From Heliocidaris erythrogramma (lineage: Eukaryota > Echinodermata > Echinoidea > Camarodonta > Echinometridae): a stretch of DNA of 64,000 nt. The stretch lies in contig CM046861.1 of NCBI GenBank assembly GCA_025617745.1, positions 9,778,244 through 9,842,243 on the forward strand, read 5' to 3'. Below, in pieces: positions 1 to 12,534 of this stretch (positions are counted from its first letter, which is position 1; each line of letters opens with the position of its first letter). Made by a program: the position numbers and the translations under genes. The notes beneath the pieces were generated by a model that saw only the letters and a program-made list of their open reading frames with translations, was not told the origin of the DNA and ran no database searches.

Positions 1-1751
1 TTACATATTTGCCCAAAGAATTATTGCTTGGGGTATACTTTCCTCACGACGCCCCGTAAAAGATCGAATTTTGTTTCCTCACAATAAAGCTTGACCTCTA
101 TACCAGCTGACACGAAAAATGCCAAAAAGTACAAGAAAAGCTTTCAAAACATTTCGTCCAAGTCCATCAACAAACAGGGAAAGGGATGGATGAGAACCAA
201 GAAAGAAAGAAAGATAAACAAAGAAAAAATGAGAAGAAAAATGAACACTGATCATGGATGACATACACATATGGAGTCAAATCGTGCGTCAATAAGATGT
301 AATTAGAGAGAACAATCGGTGTGTTTTTATTGCTCTGGAATTCAATCAAAGAAAAGCAACAAACCCTTAAACCAAGCATTCAATACATCAGTGTTTTCTA
401 ATGCCTTCCAAAGATGACAGAGATGCGACAATCGCTTCAATCCGAAAAATGTATTTTTATCAGATGACGTCCAAAATGGTTTTGTTTATAAAAATCACTC
501 GACAAACTTGACCTTTAGCTTCACAATTGTATATATGTTCAAGGATTTCTAGAACGATTACGTTGTTTTTTAATCAATTAATGGATTTGACCATTGGCTT
601 TACTATTTCAATTCGAAAGATATATTTATATTTGAAAACTTCCAAAGCGGGTTTGTTTATAAAATTCATTCAACAGACTTGACCATTAGTTAAATCATTT
701 GTCAAGAGGGGTAATTTGACAGATACGTGTCAAAATAAATCACTTGACATGTAAATCATCATGAAGTAATTATAAGGGGACAAATATTATATACATAATT
801 CAAAATATAACTCTCCTGATATTTCTACCCAAAACGTATATGCAATTACAGCAGTTATTTTGTAAAATCTTGATTTAAAAGTATTATCTTATACAAGTGA
901 TTTAACCTAAATCAGTTTATCATTTATCACTGTGGTCATTGACAATTATATGACTTTATTTTAAGTAATGTTGGAGCATAATTTCAACTGTGCACACACA
1001 CACACACACACACGCCCACGCACATGAATATCATCTACCAAACTATAGCTTCCACTGTCCTAGACGATATCCACCTATGTGCCAACATCATGCCAATGCA
1101 ATCTACTTGCTCATTTATTTTTTCAAACATTAAAAAATACATACCCTACTCTGATAGGTGTGTCGTAGAAGCTTATCATTGATAAAAAATAAATAAAGGA
1201 ATAAATTATGGCAGCAATAACTTTGCATATCAGCCTTTTTTCAGAATCAGAACAGAATACTGAATCAAATTGCCAACCTTTTTAACGCTAGTTTCAAACT
1301 TTCAATACAACTCTATCGACACACTTTTCGATTCAAGCAATATAGCCAAAATAAAGCATTGCCTGATAAAATTTTTCTACAGTCTAACAATATTACACAT
1401 TTCAACATGATGATACTTCAGCAGAAAAAAAAATCGCATATTCGGGGAGGGAAAGGGGGGGGGGGGGGGTAGATTAAAGGATCTCAACTTGCTTCTGACT
1501 TTCCAGTCTCGGTATCCAATAGGAGAAGAGTATGGGTTCACGTGACTTTTTATTTGAATATTTCCGCAATGTCGAAATGATTTGATGGCCTCCGTGATTA
1601 AACCCACATCTACAATCAACCAGCATCAACTCTACACAACTGCGTGTGAATGAGAGCAAACACTGCACAACATCACTTTCTCACTACTGATTATCTCGTG
1701 CACAAAAACATGAAGGAAATACGGGAGTGGAACGTGTAAATATCATATTAC
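1..1751. other. 5' part of P2X intron 8 (no coding signal)
   Basis: AT-rich sequence downstream of exon 8 on the minus strand. I looked for the next P2X exon (family sequence about FAKYY...AYGIRFD) and found none. It holds a CA repeat at 992-1013 and a 15-base G run at 1455-1469. The short minus-strand ORFs here have no recognisable family. Confidence 0.6.
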
Positions 1752-1882
1752 CTGAAATTAAAGCCCCCGGCTATCTTCGCATCTTGCTCGTCCGCCCGAA
1801 TGAAGCGATATTTGGGCAAACACAGGCTATAGGATAGATCTAAATTGCAGTTCCATTGAATGTCGATCGTTATTACCCCGCC
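1752..1882 (-). CDS. P2RX4-like: P2X exon 8 (ends in the NFR ATP-binding motif)
   Basis: 131 bases: 43 codons plus AG, with acceptor ccccttgcag and donor gtaata. The peptide starts GGVITIDIQWNCNLDL and includes SLCLPKY, giving the ninth and tenth conserved cysteines (C261, C270). It ends AGGFNF plus AG; the family motif at this point is NFR, whose Asn and Arg bind ATP. The Arg codon is split by the next intron, and its last base is outside the window. Confidence 0.95.
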
Positions 1883-4800
1883 CTGCAAGGGGAAAAAAGA
1901 AGACAGTGAGAAGAAAAAAATAGGATACTTAGGGGCTAGGAAATCGGTATCTAGGTTGAATTATATCACGAGAGAGTTGATGCCTTCAGGATTGTAACAG
2001 ATGACAATTTGATGTGATTTGTTAGGTGAGAAAGAAACCAGAGTCAAAGAGATACAGGTGTCAGGTCTAAGAAGTAGCAAGTACTCACGAAATACTGGCC
2101 TTAAAGATTTCTCACAAAATAAGCCAGTTCGTAATTACAATTTGCGCATGTGAAACTAAAGGTCATTTCTACCTAGTGCAATTGACCTTTATACGCTTAA
2201 AAAAGTTGTCCACGGCCACCAAAACAGATGCGCGTTCGCGTACAATTATTGGGGTAATTTCACGGTCATATACCATGTACTAATAACAAACTGACTTATA
2301 GGGAAACAACGAACATCCAACCTGTACGCTGAAGAAAAAAAAAAGACTGGTCAAATGACTTTTTTCTTTTCTCTGGATTTCATATAAAATTTCTCCAATA
2401 CGGTAGCAAATTTAGAAAAACAAAATATATGAAAACATCTTAGTTTGTTGAGGGTTTTTTTTAAGTTTAGATGAACAAGATTTAAATTTTTGTTAAAGAT
2501 GTCAAAGCTCCATATCTACTACAAGTTCATATCAAGCTTATTCTACGAAATGTACCACTTTGAAACATTAATGAAGCCTCCAAATTGGATAAGTTTAACG
2601 GCCCTTAAGGGCCTCTCCACCCCATTTCCTCGTTTTGAGTCTACTTTTCATGATTTCTACATGCGAAATCTTGGCTTCACCTTTTTGCCGAGTGATTTAA
2701 GACTCTACAATTCTCCTGACGTATTGTTTGCATGTTTCCTCTCCCCTTTTTTGGGGATAATTGATTATCCCCGTGGAAACCAATCGAAATGCCAAAGCAG
2801 CAAAATAATCGAATGATCACGAAGAAAGCAAGAAGAGACAGATCATTTGGAATCTCAAGACAGCCCGAGGGTAGAATCCTCCAAAGGATTTGCTTGGGGG
2901 ACTGGTAGAAATATGCTTCCCCATATCTCTGAAAGGTAACACTATTTTCTGTTGTACCTTTGTTTCTTATTTAAGTGGGACTCCAGTTCATTTGCAAACA
3001 CTCCCGTTCATCGTAATGATTAATCACTGAAAAAGTCCGTATTTTCTGTCAAAGATAGGAGCAAATATTTTAGAAAATTCTTTCTTGAGTTCGGTTTTGT
3101 AAGTCCCCAATTTCATTCTAAATTTGTTTTAAACTTTATATCTGGACACCTGGTGGGGTGTTAATAGAGGGAGGGGAGTTGTCACATCCCTGTTAATAAA
3201 AATTATGTTGGCGAATTCTGATATTTGGAGCATATTAAAAAAATTAGGTGAAAAAAAAGAAATGTTCGAAAATGAAAGAACAACGACATTATTTTTGCAT
3301 GCTGGAAAGCTAAGGCAAAAACTCGCCAGCAACTCTGATCGGATACCCCTCCCAAATTAAAATGATCCAGTGACGCCCCGGACCTCTGGGATACATGGAT
3401 TCCAGTCCTCATGCAGTTCTCGTTCTATAATTTCATTATGGATTTGAAAAACTAAGTTCACTACATTCACACATCAATCATGTGAAACAGAGACGTCAGA
3501 ATGTTAAACGCTATCCACAGGCAATAATGTCCATTTGTCGAATTGATATGGCTTAAAACATTTTTTTTTTAAATACAGAAACACGCACATTTGAAATCTC
3601 TTAGAATTTGACATAGCAAAAAATTAGGAAAAACGATTAAAGCTCACAGCTTTCGTTTAAAGACTAGATGTATTTATTTATGAATATAATTACTGACAGA
3701 AATAATATAAACTAAATTTAGGTTCTTTAATAACCATTCTCTTTTCTCTGTCAAAGAAAGGGAGAAGGATGACGTGTTTGTGTTTCGTAATTACAAAATT
3801 CGATTTGAAGTTATTTTTTGCGACATTCACTTTAATAGCTATTACGCTCAATGCGCCTGAGGTGAAAAATTTACACCTAGGTACAAATATAGGCACATCC
3901 TGTTAATGACGTCATTAAGTACCAACAAAACCATAATCAAAATGACTAATGAGATGTAATTACGCAGGATATAATTGGCAAAATATCGGTTATTCGACAT
4001 TTACTGCATATCTGCGGTAGCATACAGGCTAGGAATGAATACTGGCATTTTTTTGAAAATGTACACTATATTATTCCAAACAAATTAAAACTACAAACAA
4101 ATATTATCATGATCATGTGTATGGTGAAAAAGGATTTTGTACCTGATGCTCCGAAAACTAAGACCTTCTGTCCCATCACTCTTTGTATGAATGTGAATAA
4201 ATACGAAAGACATTTATCTTTCAACCATTCTTCAGCGGCTCATTATACTATGGCATATTAACGTCGAGTTAAAGTTTGAATACTTTTGATGAACAAATGA
4301 TTTTATCCTCATGAAGTACCACCATTGTCTTACACCATAGTCCCTCACAAAAAAAGAAAGAAAAGAAAACCAAAACATAAAAAGATGTATATGAATCAAA
4401 AATATCACTTTCAATTTTTAAAAATGCAAGACAACGTTTTCTTAAACACCAGTTTAACACCTCTTTACTTCTTCCAAAATTGCAGTAACAGTCACTAATA
4501 TCAAAATTCGGGGAAAAAAATCTGAATATATTACCTTGATAGCCATTTGTTTGAAACTTTGTCCCGTTTCTTGTACAATGGTCCCTAGTCTGAATATAGG
4601 ACACAGCGGGTCTTTAACTCGGCTATATCTACACGATCTTAGATACATCGGGTCTGTCGTATCCAAAATATTTCTCCTGTGAAAATGGAAACGAATTCAA
4701 AATAGAGATTAATGAATACACGGTGTTCACTAGCTTTTGTGTTTATCATTGATTAAGAAGAGTTTAGTTCTAAAACATGTTTTATCCATAAAACCAAGTT

Positions 4801-7655
4801 TTGAGAAAAATAAGGATTTTTAGTTCTCTATTTTTTTAAAATCATCGATTAGTAGTGAAACTTTTTTATAATAAGGACCATGAAATTATTTTTTTCTTCA
4901 AAATCCAGGTGCCTCAATGAAAAAAAAAATCGATTAATTACTTTATAAAATCTGTGGATGTAGCATGTTTTGGAACTGAAATTTTGATCCACCACATGTA
5001 CAGTTCACACGATACCCCAAACGGCCTTCTGATGTTTTTTTTTGAGAAACGGAAGATCAGTGCGTGGTCATTCATGCATGCCTTGCTGCTCTGTTATTGG
5101 TCAGTTCCAGGAGAAGGCCTTTATCAGTTTCTCTTTTATATAGATGTAGCATCTTCTGGAACCGAGTTGATATGGACGTAGCATGTTTTGGATATTTTGG
5201 AACTAAACTCATTTTTATGGCCGTTATTTTAATTTCCCATAGAAATTCAACTTATTTTGGTGTGTCAGTGGAATGAAGCTACTTGAAATGGGTACAAAAA
5301 ATTATCAAAAGAGGTCCAAGGTGAATCATTTCGTATAAGATTTTGTTAACCTCATGGATAATGAAACACATAAGTTATCTTTCTTTAAAAAAATACAATG
5401 CAACAATGTTCATCAGCCATTTTAAATATATTTGACTATCGATAAGGCAATCAGGTATAACTTCATCTAGTTTTAGCGAGAATAGCAGTCAATATTGCAA
5501 ACAATAGAGGTTACTCCTCCCAAAACTAATGATCTTAAATTGTCTCCAGTCACAACTACACGGCAATTATGATTCCAGCACCTTTCGTTATCGACACGCA
5601 ACTATGATTTTTTTTTCATTGTTATGACACCACTGTGAAAAGTGAACTGAACACAATTTAAATTTGCATTGGCACATTTTTCAATGTTAAAGATCATTAT
5701 ACACCCGTCTAATTTTTGCTTCATTTTTACCACCATTTTGTTATTGTAACTATAGACCTGAAAGAGGTCTTTTTACGAAGAATACTCACTTGACAAATCT
5801 GAATTTGGGAAATGATATAGAATTCTTGATAAGGACTGTGAAATTTTCAGCTTCTTCCAGGATCGCTGATGTCCATCTGAAATAAAAGATGAAATAAACA
5901 AAATACTGATGTGACTGACCGATGAAATATTCTCCTTTCTGAAATTAAAATGTCTAAAGAAAAAATTATTACCAAAATGCGAGAGCGATCAGAACGTTCT
6001 GGTGTAGTTATGACTACCCCTGACCTTCGAGCCGAAGAACTATCCCTCAGGATTATCAACACCGGACAACTACCCCGGAAATTTATCCCCTAACAGGGAG
6101 TAATATTAACAAGGAGTCTTTGTTTTGTGTTTAGTTTTACTAAGTGATCATTCGTTCGAAGGTAACTGTCTTGGGTTTTTTTTAAACTAAGCAGTAATTC
6201 TCCTGAGCGGCAGTTACAAGGGAGATGAAAACAATCGTGCTGAAACTCGGAAATTATTTTCTAGAGCGACAACGACTTGTTTCTTATTCAACATGTCATT
6301 TTTTAACTAATGCACGAAATTCCTTATGTGAGACTAATGACATACATGATACATCAGTGTCTACGTTTCTTATACAAGAGGTTATGAGTCCAACTTAAAA
6401 ATATTATACATATATGACATTTTTACCGAATACTCATTAGGAAGACAATTTCAAGTCTTCTTGTATTTGCATAATACTTTATCTTGATTCATTGAACTCC
6501 AATCATCTTTCGATTCTTCCCATAATCATTAAAAATATTCTTCTTTTTGTGACTTTAAAGGTCATTCTTCAGTGGAATCCAGGGAAATTGCCATGCATGA
6601 GCCCTCCGCCATGCTGTGCCGAAAAAAGGTTAATCTTCCTGCAATACTTATTCATTTGGATTAGATTGACTTGGGGGTTGGAAGAGATGGCTTTCGACAT
6701 TTCGAATGTCGATTCTTCTCCTCAGTGATAGGGGCATGAATCGTATCCTAGCTGTATTTCATTTCCCAATCAAGATTTCACCGCAGGATTTACGAGGGTC
6801 ACTAACCAGCCAACACAAGGAAAATGAAAAGCAGTGCACTGGTACTAAATCACTTTCATGAAGTAACGATCACTGCCCATTACCTGTTACATATCCAATA
6901 AAGGTCGGCATTGAATTTGGCGTACCCCAGGTTCATTTTGTTACCTTTATATGGTTTACTGGAGAATTTAAATCGCAAAAAGAAAATGAGTTTGGACGGA
7001 GGATATGTAGATCTTGTGATCGTTTTGTGAATAGTAAATGCACTGGAAAGAGACATCGCTATAGGATAAAATTGATGAATGCATAAGTAGTCAAATCTTA
7101 CAGCTTTGAAAACATCCAAGATATCGTTTCCTCGGATAAAATACGCAGATAGAATGTGTTCAAGCTGTATGCGCATGATAAAATAGGTACGATGAGAAAA
7201 AAAAAGAAAAGAAAGAGAGAGAAAGATAACAGTAGACAGATACAGAGAGCTGCGCTATTATAGGTAAAGCATGTAAAGGGCGCCATAAGAAAAGGTCTAC
7301 TCTTGATACTGGGAGTTAGGGCACCTCTGGTTCGGTCTTGAAGCGCCCTAATTCCTAGTGTAAATGGGGTAAGAGACATAAGGGGATGAGAGAGAAACAA
7401 CCAGAGATACAGAAAGAGAGAGAGAGAAAAAAAAGTAATGTATCGTAAGTATGAGAGAGAGAGTGAGAGAGCGAGAAAGATTTCAGTATTATATATATGG
7501 ACAATAAATCTTGAATCTTGAATATTGAGAGAGATAGGGAGAGAGAGAGAAAGAGAGGTACAGTTTAGACATGGAAAAAGGGGACATGCAGGAATGAAAG
7601 AGAGAGATAGAAGAAAGGGAGACAGATATAAGGATATTGGAATAGAGTGAACGGA

Positions 7656-7688
<33 letters not shown>

Positions 7689-7704
7689 GAAAAGGAGAGA
7701 GAGA

Positions 7705-7750
<46 letters not shown>

Positions 7751-7861
7751 GAGATATGGGGGGGGGGAGGGAGTGCAAACAATTACTTGTACACATGGGA
7801 AGAAACTGAAATACACACACGAAGAGATAAAGAGTGGGAGAGAGAGAGGGAGGGAGAGAGA

Positions 7862-7894
<33 letters not shown>

Positions 7895-10800
7895 GGGGGG
7901 GGGGGAGGGAGGGAGGGAGGGAGGAAGTGAGTGTGTGTGTGTGTTCGCGAAAGGGAAAACAATTCTTTTCGATCACCAATCTCGGTCCGCCGAATTTGCC
8001 ATAAAATTATCACAGACACCGTACTTGACTTAACATAGGCAGATGATTTTCCTTTTTTGATGGAATTCTAGGTAATATTTTGAAACAATAGTTGAGGTGA
8101 TCAACAAACTGGATTAATTGTGTTGTACTGCGCGACCGCAACGTCGTCAAAATCCGTGGGCAATGTCTGTATTCTGGTTTTAAGAGGTTTCTTCTATCAA
8201 ATTCGATATAGGTCGTAAATCCGGCGCAACTCGCGAGGGCGTAAACTTTTGATGCAACCTTCAAAGTTGAAGATGGGTCTGTGATATTGGGATATGGGAT
8301 CCTTCCACAACCCCTTAATCTACTCTTTGATTGTCTTGGATATATTTTTTTTTAAAGATATGTTTTATTTTTCTCTCAAATCAAATGGAAAAGAAAATTG
8401 GTTTTGGTTTTGGTTACCTTTGGGGCCCAATGTAAGTACGTATAAGATCGTCAATTATAATGACGGAGACGTTAAATTGCGAGTAGGAGCTTCAGCGTGT
8501 CTGAAAAGCAAAAAGTCGAATCAATTGCACGTATTCTTATTGTCGTAATCCTGTTGGGGTTTCCCCCATCTCAAGCAAGTACATAAAATTACAGTTTTTC
8601 AATAAAGGATGCTTTGGAGAAATAGTTTACAAAGGATGCTTTCATATACTCTACATAACATCCCACGGCGCGGAAACTACATTATTCTGGGAGTGAGAAG
8701 GGAAGTAAAATAATACTTATTTTCAGAATAGACTGTCTCGTGCACCGGGGGATTCGAAATCACACTATAATTGACAGATCATCCAATAATCTAATAATAT
8801 TGTCGAGACGAGCTCACGTCAACTATACGTATGGGACCATGCACACGTCTGTATGTACATGTATTTCTTTGTAAATGTTGAATGTACCGTACTTCCGAAC
8901 GAGGGGGGAATGTTCCTTCTCTTTCACTTCCCATTGTCAGTGTAATGTAAGAGGGCGAATACCCGACACAATCATTGCATAATCACACTGAAGGCTAAAC
9001 AGATTACGTTAAAAAATGTGAAAGCCTCGGGCCGTAGTTTAAAGCACAACCAACAAAAAGATGAACGAGTGAGTTACGAATTGGCTTATTTTGGCTAGAT
9101 TTCCAGTCATATTCCCTGCTTTTCATTTTCATTTACCCCGCAAAGTTAGCCCCGACCTCTATCATAGTGCACTGTGTGTCATCTTAGACCGACGCACAAA
9201 ATATATTTTATTGGTTTGATACCTAGTTATTTAGGAGTCTAAATAACATTTTAATCAGATTCCAGTCGACTTCGTTTGGGCAGGACAAAGACCTAAAGGA
9301 TGGCGTATCTTGTTCCACAGTAAATATATCATGGGATTTGCAGTAAACAACGGGATTGAGGAACTGACTATTGAGAGGATCTGGGGGAATTATATAATAT
9401 CAAGAGCATGAGACAGAAGTTCAAGAAAATACAAACTTTTCTCCAGTTATCATAATAAAAAGGTCTTTTATAAGAGTATATTTTGAATTCAAAGTTAAGA
9501 TTTTAGACTGTCCGCACTATACGCATCTGCCCTTTTGATTTGTTGTTAAAAGAAATATGGAATCATAGGATGTGAATCATCATTATCATCACCATCATAA
9601 TTCGCCATAAATATCTTTCCAGTCTACAGTGAATTATATATCCCTTTCTCTTTATTTGAGTAGTTTAGAATTCATTCATAATTTAAGGATATATTTATTA
9701 TGAAATTAGCACTTACAGGATTCATTTGGTATTCGAAATCAACAGGAGTGTGACAAAGCGAGGCATTTTTTACGAAATTTGTCGAATACAAACGGTTTAT
9801 ATTACAATTAAAAGTCCCGCATCAAGATCCATCTGACACTCTATTTGTCACAACAAGTGGAGGAGACGAGGGGACAATGACAATGACAACGACAATGACA
9901 ACGACAATGACAACGCCAATGACAATGCCATGAAAACAACAATGAGTGCCCAATGACAATTATCATTGTCATTTTTAAAGGACAGATGTCACTGTCGTTT
10001 TCATTGACATTTATGTATCTGTAGTGACCTTTGTTACACTCAGAAACTTTTTTTCTCACCCTTATTTGCCATTATTAATACGTTTGTTGTTGGTGCTGTC
10101 GTTTTGGGTTTTTTTTTTGCTTGTGGGGGAAGCGGTGGGCGGTTTTTCTTTTGTCTGAGACAGTTAACACGGTCCTGTTTGAACGAGATTTAATGATCGA
10201 AAATTTTAAGATATGGGTGTTGGAATGCGGCGAAAAGCGAAGATGAAATGCCTGCATGGCATATTAACAGGTGACAGCTACGACAAGGTGAGAAGATGAT
10301 TATTCCCGGAACTAAGGACACGGTTATTGCCGGCTTTGAGGACATCTTTATTCCCTAGCTATGCATAGGACCTTGAACCAACGTCAGGCCGGGTGAGATC
10401 TTTAAGTTCAGGCATCAAGCAGGGCTCGTTGAGTAGTGAAGTGGCGACTCCTGAGTGGAATCTCGAATTTTATTGCTTCATCGACGTGATGAGAGTGAAC
10501 GACAAGGCCTTCAAGACAATGGCGTACCGTGGATGAAGCCACTGAAGGGGCCACTGGTACCATGGGGGGGGGGGGGGGGGGGGGATAATTGGCCTCACTA
10601 CACGAATGAAATGCAAATATACAATGATATCGATTTGGGGATAGGGTGTACGAGATGTCTTATCATGTTTTTCATGCTTCTTCCGTATCTCCTTTCTTTC
10701 TCTCTTTCGTTTTTCGCAGTATTTGATAGGGGAATGCCCCCGTGCGAGCTGTGGGTACACCAGTGCTTCTGGACATCAGCTGTTGAAGTGAGACATCACT

Positions 10801-11895
10801 GGGAGGGAGAGGGGGATGGTTGTGCGATTGGGAAGGTGGTTCATGATGAAGAATGTACGGAAGACACTCCTTAAAGTGTTACATTGATGGAAACGAAAAG
10901 ATGCACATTAATAATGTAATTGCATAACCGTGTGTTGAGAGCCAGAAGGGCGTTAACTCATATGCTTTAACACAGAGTTAACGCCCTTCTGGCTTTCAAC
11001 ACAGTCATTGAATATGTGTACAGATGAAGTAACAATATTGTGAAAGAGAAATGAGGTGAGCATATGAGCTTATTCCCTGTCGTCATTAAAAGTACTTTGC
11101 GTATCTAGGTCGCACAAAATACTAATTTAAAGTTGGGGAGATTTTGATATAAACCTAATAGATACGCAGAAACGAATAGCAGAACCCTGTGTGGTCGGAA
11201 CCGTCTACTTGTCGTTAGTTTATAAGCTTCTCATGTGCCAGTGTTCTACGAAGGACAAGTTAGGAGTAATTTCCTCACATTATGTTTCATCATGCCACCA
11301 TAAGCTGTAATTACAGTTCCAAGGACCTCTTTGTCCTTCCCTTCCGGTAAGCTATTATGACATGTTCAAGTTTCTTCATGGTCCTTTCTCCAAAGCGACC
11401 ATAAAATTGTGACCTTCTAAGCTCACCCACTTTGAAAAAGAGTTAACCTTTCCTCTTATAACAGGCCCCATTGCCACAAAGCGAACACGTTTAATTCTCT
11501 CCTCATTCCCATGCATTAATCCACCCTAATCATGGCGATTTCCTTCACAAGAACACCCCAGGGGCATCCTAATTCGAGGACCCACTAAACCCCACAGCTT
11601 TGGTTCATTATGCCAAAGAGATTGGGCAAACTGAAGATCCTGCCCGAAAATTCCCAGTTTACAGGGGCAAACACAAAATGCACTCTGCTGCTAATTTGAC
11701 GAACGGCCGCCTTAAGCTGACCAGACGTGTTTATTCCGCTAGCTTCAGCCCAGACGATAAGTCGGTGGTCGCGTATCTCATCGTCTGTGGATTGTGCGCT
11801 AATCGATGGCGGGAAACCCGAGATAAGATTGTAGATGTCCCTTCGACAATGTGGCTCATTCGATTTGATGTCAATTGCAATGGTAAAGAGAAAGA

Positions 11896-11937
<42 letters not shown>

Positions 11938-12487
11938 AAGAGAGCAGAAAACACTTGCAAAGGAATTCAATCAAAAGCAAATTTAAAGTGATTAGAGTTT
12001 GCCCTAAAGGCCTTATTGTCACAAAATACCTGTGTCACTGACTTTGAATCAGGCGCTATTGCCACCTCGAGATTAAATAGAAGACAAAGTGAAAGTGAAA
12101 GAGGGAGATAAAGATCAAGAGATAGGGATAAGAGGACAAAAAACCTAAGAGGGAGAATGGGAAGAAAAGAGAAAACTGAACGGAAAAAGAATGAAAAAGA
12201 GAAAGAGAAAGAAAGAGGAAATGAAGAAAGAGAGAGAGAGAGATTGGAAAATAGGAGAGAGAGAGAGTAAAGTAGAATATTACTTACACCCTGCTTGTTC
12301 GCGGAATATGGAACCAGAACGTAGATATTTCCCGTATTCCGTGAGAACAAGCAGGGTGCAACGGTTTTATCCCTTAAAGTGTGTACACATATAATTTATT
12401 GGTCAAGAATACGGAATTATCTCTCAGACAAATTGACCAATCAGATTACAGAATTCATGAAAAAAGAGCCCACTAAGAGATAAAGTG

Positions 12488-12534
<47 letters not shown>

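Noticed and set aside
1138..1172. FYDTPIRVG-like peptide on the minus strand resembling the P2X N-terminal YDTP motif
   Set aside because: Lies downstream of exon 8, has no membrane helix after it and no fitting splice donor; a chance match.
7098..7979. Longest ORF in the window (293 codons, minus strand) and its overlapping neighbours
   Set aside because: Composed almost entirely of GA/TG microsatellite translated as Ser/Leu and Thr/His repeats; no domain, splice or conservation evidence.
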